Shown here in pieces: positions 18,886-30,900 of a stretch of 64,000 nucleotides of DNA. A program made the position numbers and the translations under genes. Within the stretch, counting starts at the first letter, position 1; each line of letters starts with the position of its first letter. The DNA lies in NCBI GenBank assembly GCA_022747635.1, contig JAKTNV010000009.1:632501-696500 (forward strand). Direction: 5' to 3'. The notes beneath the pieces were generated by a model. It was not told the origin of the DNA. It worked only from the letters and a program-made list of their open reading frames with translations, and made no database searches. Source of the DNA: Hetaerina americana. Its lineage: Eukaryota > Arthropoda > Insecta > Odonata > Calopterygidae.

Positions 18886-19090
18886 TCAATTTAATGAAAA
18901 TCCCCAGTTAGAACACCATTTAGTAATGCAATCTAAATCCTGCGCTAGAATAAAGCGATCCTCATCCCCAGATATCTCCCGATAGATCACCGTGTCATCT
19001 GCGAACATCCTAATTTTACTTTTCACTTCGCGGTTCAAATCGTTAACAAAAATCAAGAAAAGCAACGGCCCGATTAAACTTCCCTTACTT
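18886..19090 (-). pseudogene. LINE RT fragment around the FADD motif
   Basis: The minus strand carries, with frame slips, AVAFLDFC and the equivalent of FADDTVIYREI (18975-19010), with context like LINE-A 2640-2760. It lies head-on to the plus-strand fragment before it, consistent with an inverted rearrangement of one LINE-G copy. Confidence 0.65.
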
Positions 19091-20387
19091 AACGTCCCTT
19101 TCTGTTATCAACTCCTTTCTTCTTTGCCTAATGCATTCATTTTCCTGGCTTCCGTGCTCCTTTGACCATTTTTGTCCAGAACCCTTCCAGAGAGGTAAGT
19201 TTGCCCTGACTATGGTTTATGATCCCCATTTTAATAGTTAACGCAACCTTTCTTTCGAGAGAAAACCGTACAATGATTTTTATATAATTTTTTCATCCCA
19301 TATCTATCGCACTGAGTTTCCAATTCACTAAGCAATGCTTGCAACCCCTTAGCTGGCTGACAAACCAAATTCATTTTACGAATTCCCCGCCAACTTTCAT
19401 TCCTACCTTCAGTTCCTCCCATGCCTCTTTAATCATTTTTTCTACATACAGGTTGAAAAGCAACGGTGATAATGGGCAACCCTGCCTTACACCTCTTCCT
19501 AACACTGCCTATCCCAACTCCCCGTTCCCCACCCGCACCTGAGCAGTCTGAGACATGTACAGGTTGCGGATTAGCCTCCTTTCCCTCCAATCTATTCCTA
19601 TTTTCTGGAATATTCCCATTAGTTTTTCCCAATTCCCTCTATCAAACGCTTTTTCGAAATCTACGAAACAGGCAAATTCCTCCTGGTTGTATTCTATATT
19701 CCTCTCGATTAATAATCTAATTACTGCAATGGCATCACGCGTACCTCTACCCTTCCTAAACCCAAACTGATCATCCCCCAAGTAATCATTTGCCCTACTC
19801 TCTATCATTATGTTTATGATTCTGAGGACAACTTTAGCTGCGTGGGATATCAAACTTATTGTCCTATAGTCATCACATGATGTAGCCTCTACCTTTTTCG
19901 GAATAGGAACTAAAACTGATCTCACAAAGTCTTCCGGCCAGATTCCCTCCTCATAAATTCTACGGATCAGCCCATAAAGCCTCTTCCTCCCACATTTTCC
20001 TAAGCATTTCAATAGTTCCGGTGGGATGTTATCCACCCCCACGGTCTTATTTAGTTTCATCTCCCTTAATGCCCTTTCTATCTCATTGTCTAGTATGCCT
20101 GGACCTAAGCTGTCTTCCTCTACGTCATATTCTTTTTCAATGACTAACTTTGTTGGTCGAAGTTCTTTACTATAATGTTCTTCTATATATTCCTACCATC
20201 TCTCTTGGATCCTTCCTGTGTCAATTATTATCATAACCGCCTTATCTCTAACTATTAGTATAGATCTCCCTTTCTAACTTCCCAATAACGAATTAACTTT
20301 GCTGTACAGCGCACCAATTTCCCCCTTCCTCTGCAACTTTCCATATCCTCGCACTGCGTCTTCTATCATGCTTCTTTTACTTTTAAG
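19091..20387 (-). pseudogene. RTE-type LINE reverse transcriptase, copy R1
   Basis: A minus-strand RT whose best frame (19509-20060) reads LNKTVGVDNIPPELLKCLGK, VRSVLVPIPKKVEATSCDDY, RTISLISHAAKVVLRI, QFGFRKGRGTRDAI, EFACFVDFEKAFDRGNW (motif A) and MSQTAQVRVGNGELG. Pieces of the downstream thumb lie at 19231-19422. The catalytic FADD segment is lost or mutated between them. The same family occurs at 26030, 43790, 44935, 48475, 50736 and 59001. It runs into a CA-rich microsatellite at 20388. Confidence 0.85.
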
Positions 20388-20466
20388 CGCGCACGCACAC
20401 ACGTACACACGCACACGCGCACACACGCACACACGTACACACGCACGCACACACGCACACATATAC
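20388..20466. repeat. (CACACG)n-like microsatellite
   Basis: Imperfect ACAC/ACGC/ACGT repeats directly at the end of RTE copy R1. Confidence 0.92.
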
Positions 20467-23139
20467 GTTTAAGTATATCCTTTTTTCTTAATTTAATTCC
20501 TAGAGTGCATGTATTCTGCTCCACCCTTATAGCAATTGGCCCGTCCGTGCTTCTCTCTTTGCTTCCCTTGGCTCTCCTTCGACCCCAACCCTTCGCTCCA
20601 TCATCTCCACACTCCGCGGATCCTCATTTCTTGTTTTCATTTTCTCTTCAATCGAGTCACCATGTGGTCTGGGCCTTTTGCAGTGCTCTTCAATGAGCAC
20701 TCATTCCATTTTTACCGAATGCCTTCATCTTGTTTCAGTTTCTTTCCTTTAGTGCCGTCCGTTAAGGGATTTTCGTATCTTCGCCACTCTCGGTTGACTC
20801 GTCAACAGCTTGCGCGCCGGTTCCCTGATTCCCCTCTTTTTGCTGTGATTGATTAATTCACATCTCGCTTCTCTCCACCAATCATTCGCCTCCGAGTTCT
20901 CTTGCAATTACTTGGCTCCGCAAACGTTTTATGAAGGTTTTCTTCAGTTATAAATCTTTAATTCTTGTATTTTCTTCTCGCTTCTATGAGGTCACTTACT
21001 CGAATCGTTACGCTAGTAAAATATAAAATTGATATTTATCATTCAGCCGCCAGACAGACCAAGCGCGCGAATTAAACCACCGGACAGCGGAAGAGAAAAC
21101 GGTGAAGATTTATTACCCGGATCACAGCCGTGTGAGCGGCGATGATATGCAAAGGAGGTTCACAAGGGCATTAAAAATGGCAATTGAGCTGTAAGCCATT
21201 TGAAAACGGTTGAAGGCTCAGTTCCGGTTTCGAGGGGGAAAGGCGGAGCCGAGGCATGATTGGCGTCCGGGCTGGTCAGAAGTCTTCCCGGAGCGACTCG
21301 TGCACCGACGGGTGCACCACGCGACAGTGGCGCTTGGTGGCACTTCAAGAATGGACATGAATGATTTGGACGAATGGGAAAGTGGGTTGGAATTCGCACG
21401 GGCGGGGTTCTCATTCAATTACGCAATCGGAATGATTAATGGAGAGCACGCACAGCTCAGCTGAGAGAGAGGGGGGGGAAGATGGCATTCGACATTTTTA
21501 TTTCCCCCGCCTTTTGTTTCCTCGCATCATAAGATTCATTGCCCCCCCTCCCTTCCTCCGCCCCGGGCCACGGAATCTCCGGAAATGAAGGGAGGCTAAC
21601 TTACGGCGGAGGGAGAAGGGGTCGATGGGAATTCTTTTTCCGCGGGGCCTTACGGGGAATTCACGAGGAATGAATTGCGGGAGCCCGTCGATAAAGTGAT
21701 TTTTGGCAACGCTGTGTTCCTTCCTTTGAAGAGGGCTGAGCGGCCGGAGAACAATACGCGCGCCGCTGTTCATCGGAAATGAATAACCGCAACGAAGTAG
21801 GAACCGAACGGAGTGAGTGGACGTCCAACCGAGAAATGAATTTGCGCATTCATTTTTATTGATATCGGATACTCATTCTCTCATGCGGGGAATGCGCGCA
21901 TAAAGTGCGCAAAATGCTAAAGGAAAAAAAAATGAAAACTCTATGCAAAATAGTTCTATGACGCCTATTTATATCATTAAATGCGTATTATATTATTATA
22001 CATGTAATTACTCATCATACGTTGCAACAATAGGTAGCATTAAACTGATGTGTGCTCATTACCCATACTTTTTCAAAACTCACAAGCCAATTAGTTTTGT
22101 CGAAGTAATTGGGCGTAATCTGTTGTCGTAGTCGTACAAAAAGTTAATATTAATCGTTAGTGATATTTTATTAAACATTCGTCAATTTGGGGAGTACCAG
22201 TAATAATGTACTTTAGAACGACATTCTAATGGAAACACTATAAAATGATTTTTCCGACGAAGGAATTTTATTTCCATTCTGTGAGAACCAAATATTCTCC
22301 CCAAAAAGAATGGACGAAAGGAAAATGCAGCCCATATTAAGTACCAGAATAAATTAAGGATATGAAATCTCCACAAAAAAATTCACATTTGGAATGTATA
22401 AAAAAGGAAGAATCCTAGAGGGAGTGCATGGGAATGAAAATTTAATATCCATTTAGGCGAAGGCTACGTTATAATAGAATTGGGAGTGTCCGCAATCAGT
22501 CTTAAACCAAGTGTATCAAACATTTCATGGACATTGATCGGAAAATTACAGGAAATCAAATAGGATCCTAGAGTTTGGAAAGAGACGTCGAGGATAGAAT
22601 TTCATCATGAATGGAAACATTACTTGAAGGTAAACATTTAATGCGCAAATTAAGTACAGTATAACATGGCATTGGAAAAAGTCATTAGAAATCTAGGACA
22701 CCTTGAGTTAAGAAATCGCCGTCATGATTTACTTTCAAGCAAGAAAGCAGCATCTTAACGAAAATATTCAAAAAAGCAGAATAGCCTCTTACAAAATGAA
22801 AAAAGGAGAATCTCTAAATCTGGGGCAGGAAGTATGTGCATACTAAAGGTCGCATTGGAAGAACAGAGGAACTGCGAAAAAATATATAAGGGGCAAGATG
22901 GATGAAGAATAGACCATGAGAAGCTCACCAAAGAAAAGAGCCATATTTCGCTTCACTTTGAGGCAACGTATATACTTTAAAGTATAAAATATTTTAATAC
23001 GAGACACGCGATATTCTAATAGAAGGACCAAGACAGGAGCCCATGGTGGAAATAAGGAGTGGAATGTGAGGGAAGACGGAGCGGAGAGTAAAAGAAAAAA
23101 TTGACGCGGAAGTAGTCAAGATTTGAGAGTAACTGAAAT
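20467..23139. other. No gene recognised
   Basis: Open frames around 20505-20856 and 21160-21849 are on both strands in GC-richer sequence and show no known domain. From 21850 to 23139 the sequence is AT-rich. This is possibly host intergenic or intronic DNA. Confidence 0.4.
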
Positions 23140-23460
23140 GTTGCATAGCACAGTGGCATAGCTCCTGCGGCAGAACTTACATAGGAGAAACCTGCAGATC
23201 ACTCCCAACAAGGATTAAAGAAGGATATCGCAAGTGGACGGAAAATAAACAATTTAACTGATCAGCCATCGCCGAGAGAGTGCCTGGAGTGAGCCGGGTC
23301 ACGTGATCGATTTCAAGGGGGCAAAAGTAATAGCGAGGAAGGACAAGGGCCATTTCCCCGGGAGGCACTTGAAATCATAAAAAGACCACGCAATATCAAC
23401 GGGGACTATGGATATCCATTACGCAGTGCGTGGAAAAGGACTATTCAATGAGAACGCGGT
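23140..23460 (+). pseudogene. Penelope-like GIY-YIG endonuclease relic (PLE3)
   Basis: The plus-strand translation, with stops, reads SCGRTYIGETCRSLPTRIKE (23163-23222), SAIAERVPG (about 23262) and PRNINGDYGYPLRSAWKRT (about 23390). These match the GIY-YIG domain at the C-terminus of Penelope-like proteins: the YIG motif, the TRIKEH arginine/glutamate segment, the AEH glutamate and the final NAWKP-type end. Internal TGA and TAA stops show decay. It lacks an RT upstream that I can see. A degenerate hammerhead core follows. Confidence 0.65.
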
Positions 23461-23509
23461 CCTTGACTGCCAAATCTATATGAGGCGGAAAAGAAAGCTT
23501 CGAAAAACA

Positions 23510-23560
23510 CCTTGGACCTGAAGACTCGGGTAGGATGGCCAGGGAAACCGTCGTCACCAA
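23510..23560 (+). ncRNA. Degenerate hammerhead motif after PLE3
   Basis: CTGAAGA (23518-23524) and GAAAC-CGTC (23544-23552) are spaced as in the other motifs, and the position just after the GIY-YIG end is right. The 19-nt segment between them no longer forms a convincing stem II. Probably an inactive relic. Confidence 0.4.
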
Positions 23561-23570
23561 AAGAGAGTCA

Positions 23571-24962
23571 ACTTGGATGGAGAACCCGGTAATGCAGAGA
23601 CATCTACGATTCCCCTTTCCATCTCCTGATCCATATTCCCCTGACACCAATATCAGCCTGAATCTCTGTTACCCTATTTTAACTAATTCGAACATTTTTT
23701 GCATCTTCTGCGTCTATGCGGAAAGAAAAAATTGATCGATGAAATTTGAAAAATTAAAATTAAGATGGAATTAACACTTTTTTTCTTTCCGCAGTGCATA
23801 TTCTCAACAAGTTCAAGCCTCAAACTAACAACATTGTTGTATTTTCCTGCATACTGTATTGTACCACAGTAGTGACAACGTGAACTCACAAGTATACTGT
23901 AGCTTTTCAACAGACTGTCTTCAGTTTGCAACTGCATCATTAAATGAAGAACACAATGTATATTTCCACTCTTCTTCATTTGTTTACTAATAGTTTCAAC
24001 GCTTAGGCGTCATTTTAAAACGAGTGGTACGAAAATAGCATTCAATGGAAATATACATTGTCGTTTTCATTTAAGAAACATGGACTCACAGAGTTGAGCC
24101 AGCAATAAATGAATATATTGGTACCGAACCTTTTATGGATACATTAATTAAGTGTTAGGAGCTTTTCTTAAGGCATTTAATAAATACTGTAATACTTAAT
24201 TCGATATGAATCATTGCTGGCTCTATAAATGAATATATGTAGTATTACACATTTACGTAAATTATTTCCTTATTACAAAAATAAAATAGGGCTCATATTT
24301 AAATTACCTAATTTTTAAATGAGGTTAAAAGAGCTGCTCGAGAGGAGATACACCGGTAATATACTATAAAAATTCGGAAAAAAGTATTCATAACCCAGCT
24401 AGCCACATAGAAACTGCTAGCTTAGACTGCTTCAAAAATCATCGAGTTCAAATTCGGCAAGAATAACCAAAATTGCTTTATGAACAATAAAACTTGGTTG
24501 GTTCCACTGAATTTGATTGAAAACGACCTATTCTGTCGAACACTTATATTTTATAATATAATGCATAACTGTTCTTTCGTTCTGTTAAATAGAGAATGAA
24601 AATTCTTTAAATAAACTATTATCATTCATATGTCACTTGAGTGAAGGACCCAAAAGTAAAATATGGCAAATAATGAGCCGCCGGCTGGATGTGGTGCTCG
24701 GGAAACGGAAGAGACAAGTTGGTGGGAGGGCGAGATGGGAGGCCACGACTCTTCTCTAGAGGGACGCACGGTGCAGATTCACGGCTTGCATCTTCATGTA
24801 AGAATTAATAAATAATGAAATAGTACTACCCATGACGTATTCAAGTGATATAGCGCTGAATACCCTCCAATCGATTATAAGTACAATACGAGTCCTAATG
24901 TATTTCGTATAATCCGATTACAGAAATTTCTCTCTTGAGTTCAGGATTAGAAGTCGATGGCA
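23571..24962. other. No gene recognised
   Basis: AT-rich sequence. Words such as ATAAATGAATATAT and ATTCATTGCTGGCTC recur locally (24050-24250), but no element boundaries can be set. Confidence 0.4.
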
Positions 24963-25406
24963 TTATTTTAACTTAATGACGCACGTTACTCCAGGATCTT
25001 GAAAATATATAATTACACCATCCTCATGAACTATGACCTTGACTTGGGTGAAAGGCTTGTGCTTTCCGATGACCCCTAGATTTGTGCTGGCGGGAGCAAT
25101 GATATGTACACCCAATAAAGATTCCAAGAACATGTGTACTACTTCAGGAGGAAGATTTCTTCTTCTTCTTCCAAACATCCACTGCACGACCAACATAACA
25201 TTGATTTCACCCTCGACTCCTCCACTTTGAAAGCAAAGGGGTCGGGCTGGACATTCTCGCACTGGGACTCCTAAGAAACTGTGGTGGACACAACCCGTCG
25301 AGGAATGACACCGTGTTTTCCTCTCGCCGGGGCGGCGAAACGGAGAAGCCCGACCCTCGGGACGGGCCACTATCCCCCCGCCCTTGCTTCGTCCACAACT
25401 GCCCAA
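24963..25406 (-). other. Open frame overlapping repeat sequence; not a confident gene
   Basis: A 147-codon minus-strand frame (PLCFQSGGVEGEINVMLVVQ, then VHMFLESLLGVHIIAPASTN and GVIGKHKPFTQ). Bases 25045-25110 closely resemble 26033-26100 and 48680-48745, which belong to the 5' region of the RTE-type LINE. At least part of this frame is therefore repeat-derived. I recognise no protein domain. Confidence 0.35.
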
Positions 25407-25597
25407 TTGGCGGTCAAGGACGCTGTTAAACCACTCTCCCTACACCCAACCCACCCCTCTCCAAATGTTCAACCCGCCCCCACAGCCAATATACAATACA
25501 CCTGTACGTATGTATGTACACCTGTTCGGATGTAACTTCTTTGCCTGTAGATGCTGCACCGCAGTGAAACCTGGATCGCAACAAAGCATATTTTTCA

Positions 25598-25680
25598 CGT
25601 GGATTTACAAAGTTTATTTTAACGTTATTCATTACGGCACAATTCCACAAAGTTAGGTCAGAAACAATTAATATTGATAC
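25598..25680 (+). repeat. Penelope-like terminal repeat fragment
   Basis: CACGTGGATTTACAAAGTTT and ATTCCACAAAGTTAGGTCAG resemble the repeat at 410-490 and 15460-15530. There is no adjacent coding sequence or ribozyme core. Confidence 0.45.
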
Positions 25681-26029
25681 CCATACAACGGAGGGAGGTT
25701 TCCCATTGCCCCGCCAGCAATGAGTGACGACTACCCATTAATACTAATGTCATGTGGCATTTGCCTGTGCATCAGGATTTTCCCCCTTATATGTACTAAG
25801 TGCCATAAGTCCAGTGCTCACGACTCTCCAATGGGAACATCCAGAAACGCCCATCTCCTGGCAAGGAAAACATAGCATTTAATAATTAATAGGAATTTTC
25901 TATTTTATAGCCATTAGGTTATACTAATTTGGCATTCCAATTAATCGGAATATATCAAGACATACTTGTATACTTATCATAAAAGTTAAACAACGCATTT
26001 AAAGGACTGGCTCTGTGCACTACAATCTT

Positions 26030-26800
26030 GCTGTTGTGTGAAGGGCTTTTGCGTTCCGATGATCCCTAGAGCTGTGCTGACGGGAGTAATAATAATTGCT
26101 CCTGGTAGGGTCAGCCAGATAGGTCGAAGGTTAGAAGCCAGACGAAAGGTAGATCACGCAGCGTCTATTCCTTGGTGAAGCGGCCATTGAGTGATGGTGT
26201 CACGTTAAAAACACTATTGAGGAGGGCAACGGGATACCACCTCAATTATCATTCCCAAGACTTAATGATGGACACTACAGAGATTTTGAGTCCTGGCAAC
26301 TACGGGGCTCGGCCCAATCGACCGTGTGTCGTGCCCAGCAGCGGTAGAGGCAAGGCTTCCGCGGTCGTCATCCCACGAAACCCTTGCCAGGGAAAATCGA
26401 CAGCAGCAGGAAAGAAGGCGCAAGGGAAGAAGACCAAATTAGTTAAAATAGGAACTTGGAATGCTAGGAATATGTTGAGGACAGGAAAATTAGTGAATTT
26501 AAGCGAGAGATGGAAAGAGGATATATATTTAGATATTTAGGCCTATTCGAGGTGAGATGGAAGGATAGCAGATATTACTGAAGTGATAGTTAAAGAGTAA
26601 TATACAGCGGAGGGGGCGAGAGCCAATAAGGGGTTTCCATAATATTGAATACAGAGTTAGGAGGAAGCGTAGTCAACATACAGGTAGAGCAAGCGAGGAA
26701 CGGATAGGATATTACTAGGAGAGGTAAATGCAGAATCGACGAACGGGGTCACTGTTCAAGTATACATGCGGAAGCAAAGATAGTCCATAACGCTAGTTAA
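26030..26800 (+). pseudogene. RTE-type LINE 5' region and endonuclease start (R2)
   Basis: The 5' part (26090-26260) is the inverse of 48475-48700. An open frame then reads KLVKIGTWNARNMLRTGKLV, the start of an RTE-type endonuclease (usual pattern: TWNVRSL...GKL), to a TAG at 26538. After it come decayed pieces (LLGEVNAESTNGVTVQVYM). Truncated at about 26800 before the RT. Confidence 0.7.
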
Positions 26801-26842
26801 CATTTAAATCAGCGTTAAATATTGGATGATATGATGATTGGA

Positions 26843-27954
26843 ATATGGTCTGATCAAAAACTATCGCGAATTTCGAATTTTCTGGGGTTTCGTATATTTG
26901 ATTGTCGATTTTTTGCGCCGTTATGTTGGTACTTAGGTCTCTCACTTATGACGAGAAGGTCAGCCATTTTGACTGCTCAGTTAACTGTAGACAGATGTTT
27001 TGCTTGGACGTGTTTTGGCTTGTCTTCGATTGTTTACTGTTCCAAAAAATGGATCAAAGAATCTGTATCAAATTTTGTGTGAAAAACGAAATTAAGAACG
27101 TGGACGCATTCCGAGTTTTGACCGTGGCACATTGGACCATTGCCATTACCAATGATTTGGGCATGGCACTGGTCGCCGCGAAATTCATTCCAAAATTGCT
27201 CAATTTCCACCGAAAACCGCAACGCATTGACATTACTAACGAGTTGTTGGACTCTGTCCGCGACGACCAGAATTTGCTCCAGAGGGTCATAACTGGTGGC
27301 GAATCATGGGACTGTGGTCATGAAGGGGAAACTAAAGCTAAATCATTCCAATGGAAGCTGCAACACGAGCCAAAACCGAAAAAAGCACGCCAAATTCGGT
27401 CGAATGTGAAAGTTTTGCTTAGAGTTTTCTTCGATTGTAGGGGCGTGGTGCATCATGAGTTCTTGCCACAGGGTAGAACGATAAATAAGGAATATTACCT
27501 TAAAAGATATGAGGAATTTGCGCGAAGCAATCTGCCACAAACTCCCGCATTTGTGGAAGAACAAAAATTGGCTTTTGCACCATGACAACGCCCCTGCTCA
27601 CACATCGTTACTCGTGCGCGAATTTATGGCCTAAAACAACACACTAATGAGGCCGCAGCCACCGTATTCCTCAAATCTAGTTCCAGTGACTTTTTCTTGT
27701 TCGCGAAGCTAAAGAGGCCCATGAAAGGACGATGATACGCTACGTTTGACGAGATAAAGACTGCATCGAAGCAGGAGCTGAATAAGATAACAAAAAATGA
27801 TTTTTTGAAGTGCTTCGAGGATTGGAAAAAACTTTGGCACAAGTGTATAATATCTAATGGAGATTACTTTGAAGGGGAAAAAATGATTTTCATAAATAAA
27901 TAAATAATTTTTTTTTAAACACAAAAGCCGCGATACTTTTTGAACAAACCTCGT
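26843..27954 (+). mobile_element. Mariner element, internally deleted (M2)
   Basis: The ends are imperfect inverted repeats of about 30 bp. GGTCTGATCAAAAACTATCG begins near 26847, and GATACTTTTTGAACAAACC ends near 27953. Length is about 1.1 kb. A related 5' half lies inverted at 16230-16559. The left TA target is no longer clear, and the right end is followed by TA. Confidence 0.88.
27049..27903 (+). pseudogene. Mariner transposase (M2), broken
   Basis: Starts MDQRICIKFCVKNEIKNVDA, then lacks most of the helix-turn-helix region (deletion between about 27125 and 27155). It continues LVAAKFIPKLLNF, SVRDDQNLLQRVITGGESWD, VHHEFLPQGRTINKEYYL, then a frameshift to HHDNAPAHTSLLV (second catalytic D intact) and a TAG. 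The tail is KRPMKG... EDWKKLWHKCIISNGDYFEG. The first catalytic aspartate is lost (TGGESW for TGDESW), and the usual PDLAPxD motif is degraded. Non-functional. Confidence 0.9.
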
Positions 27955-30900
27955 ACACCTAATAAGATAATTAAGAGATGAAGTTATATTACGAATTATC
28001 TTGAGTAATATTTTCATCCTGGAGGAGACTCAGTTCATCAAGTTTTGATGGGATACACTGTAAGAAAGGAATGATTGCTGAAAAAGGAAATTCGCAGTGC
28101 TTCCAAAGCATTATTTTGATAAAAACGTTAGAATAGAAGCGGAACCTGGAGTATGTAATCCTGGTAAAGGGGCAAAAGTTGATCAGTAAAAACCACATAA
28201 TGTGCATGGGATTTAATCACCTGTGAGATTTGCAAGAGTGTCGAGAGTCTGAGATGCGGGCGCAGGGATTGGATGTTAACATCGAGACTCGCGTCATCCA
28301 AGTAGAAGTCTTTGCGTGCTTTCGTATCCGTGTTATCTGCAAGCAGTTTGGCGCCTCATCCATGATCGGACAGGGACTTTTACTGTAAGAAACCCGACTT
28401 AAAGGACGCAGCCCAGGCCATCACATTCCTACCCCGAGTTCTGCCCGTTAAATATTGGCGTTGGAAGCATGGCCTCTTGACTCCAGGGCAGCACACCTGC
28501 AGGGATCGGGCGGGTCAATCCAGCGCTTTGTGCCTACGAGAGACCGGAGGCACGTCCCGAGGAACGGCCCTGAATGAGCTTCCCTCGTGTGTCCCTTGTG
28601 GCCGACATCCGTGGCATATCCGCGACGGGTGCAGGACGATCAGTAGAATTGGATCGGCATCCAGTGGAACGGACTCACAGATCACTACGCCCGATTGATC
28701 CTTTGCTATACTCATATACAAGCAATCATCATATGAAATGCCCAGCCCCAGAGCAGTTCATAGATAGCCGGCACCAAAGAGGAAATCCGTCCAGCAGGCC
28801 AGTGTAGTCATGGCGAAGGTGGTGGTGGATAAAGAGAGGGCGTTCATGAGGTCCAAGGGGGTTGAAATGCAAGGGCCCGGGCTTCACCAGTGGGCCTAAA
28901 GATGCCTTCTTATCGTGCTCCCTCCAGGGAGGCGGGACATGGATGCACCGCCGGACGGCTTAAGTAAAGACACGTAAAGACGTTTCGTCGCTTCTCGACA
29001 CTCTTCGTTTCGAGCAGGGTGTAAAGGGAGGAGAAGAAAATAATGACGAAGGAGTGGAGAGGAACTTCCGCGAAGAAGCAGAGATAGAATATCGAGTCTC
29101 ATTGAGACTGGGGGAGATATTTACAGCGTGCTGCGGAAAAGAGAAGGCTGAGGGGCCGTGGCCAACTAGTGCCCGAGTCGTAATTGAAGAGGGAATGCGG
29201 AGTGTGAGGGGATGGTGCGATGAAGGGCGGATGCAGCGGCGATTACTTCGTGCCCACGGCCTCACTCCGAAGGGCCCGAGCATTGGGGTCGGGGTACATT
29301 CGAAAGCCCGCACTCGACCGCCTGGCACTAATAATTATTTAAAACAAATCTCGAGAGAGTATTTGGATCGAGCAAATATGCTCGTAATCCTCTTCGATCG
29401 ATTGGACGTCCCTCCGGGAGCGATCGGAGTAGAGTTGGGATGCCCGGAGGAGCGGATGGGATCGAGCGGCGACGGGTGTTTGCCATCTGCGTACTACAGA
29501 TTTCTGGTCGCTGTGCGAAAGTGGTTTCCCAATCCGTCCCCCTGAACTCCCGCGCTGCTGCATCAGCGACAACACCCCCGGGGAAAAGCCTGAGTAAGGG
29601 AGGTGGGGCGAAGGAACGGGGCGGGTTTATTGGGAGTTGGTGGATTTCCGATGTAAGATACCGAAGGGGAGAGGGTTAGTGTGCGTGCGTGTTATTGAGG
29701 GGATTGGGCCTCGATGGATGCGGGGACCCTCGGAGGGCAGGTGGCAGAGGAAGGGAGGAGGCGGGGCCACATTCAACGGCAGCCGCCCCTCTCAAACCTC
29801 CCGAAAAACTTTCCCCCCGGCTCAGGTGAAAGGGTTAGGGGTTGATTTCGCGACCGAGCCCTCTTCTCACTCCATCTGCCTTCGCACCCCTTCTCCGGAA
29901 TGTCTTTTTAGCGGAAAGCCTTAAAGCAGTCGGTCCTTTTAAACGTCGTCGAAAGGGCGGGAGGGACGGGGAAAGTGCTACGGACATCGTTTTTTTGTCG
30001 GAATTCGCCGCAGGGAGGGTGGGAGGGAGGGGCTGCTGCTATTGGGTTGCACCATAATAAAGAGAGAGATTAGCGGGCGATGGGCGCCTTAATGATGTAT
30101 CAGCTGCTCGTCCGCACACTCACGGGAAAATGAAAATAATGGCGCGGTCGGCCGGTAGAGGCGCTCACGGTGGAGGAGACCGCTTCCAAAGCCGTCGCCG
30201 ATGGAATCCGAAATTTCCGATATGCCACTTCTTTTCGGCTGAAATACCTAATAAGCAAGTTATTTTTAGACCGGTTTCAAATATATTTAAACAGGAGGTT
30301 CCCTGTCTGAAGAATTTTGGCATGGTGGCGTTGAACAACCGAACAGGGCAACGATTGGAGGGAACCCATATATTTCCAACTTTTGAAAATTCTCTCTTAG
30401 ATAAATCACTCCACCTCAGTTACACAAAACTGAATCAATAGCATCGAAACATGGCCTTTAATTTCAAAAAGCTATTGGTTTTCGTGTGCTATATTACATT
30501 TTCGAGTCTTGAGCATCCATAAGATTAGATAAATGAAACCATAAAACTAAATCAGGCTCCGTCATCGATTTAAAATAAGGAAAATTATTCGCTTTGAGCA
30601 GGGGTTATATATGAATTGATATCCGGGCCCACTGGATCATGGATCATTTTTAAATGAATCCATATAATGTGAAAGCGGTGCCAAGTTTAAGAGAAATATA
30701 GATATTATTTCGAGTGGGGTAACTCAAAAAGTTCTTGTTAAATGTTGATAAAATTTACGGCAAATGAAACGTCAACACACAAAAACAGAGCGATTTTCCT
30801 TGTGTGCCGACTGGAAATTATGACGTAAGTACCATAATATAAAAGATGCTAGAAAATATCATATGAATTGAATGACAACATTTTTGTTTACGTAACTTGG

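Noticed and set aside
29054..29545. 163-codon open frame as a host gene
   Set aside because: GC-rich, overlapped by open frames on the other strand, no domain, and no splice or family evidence.
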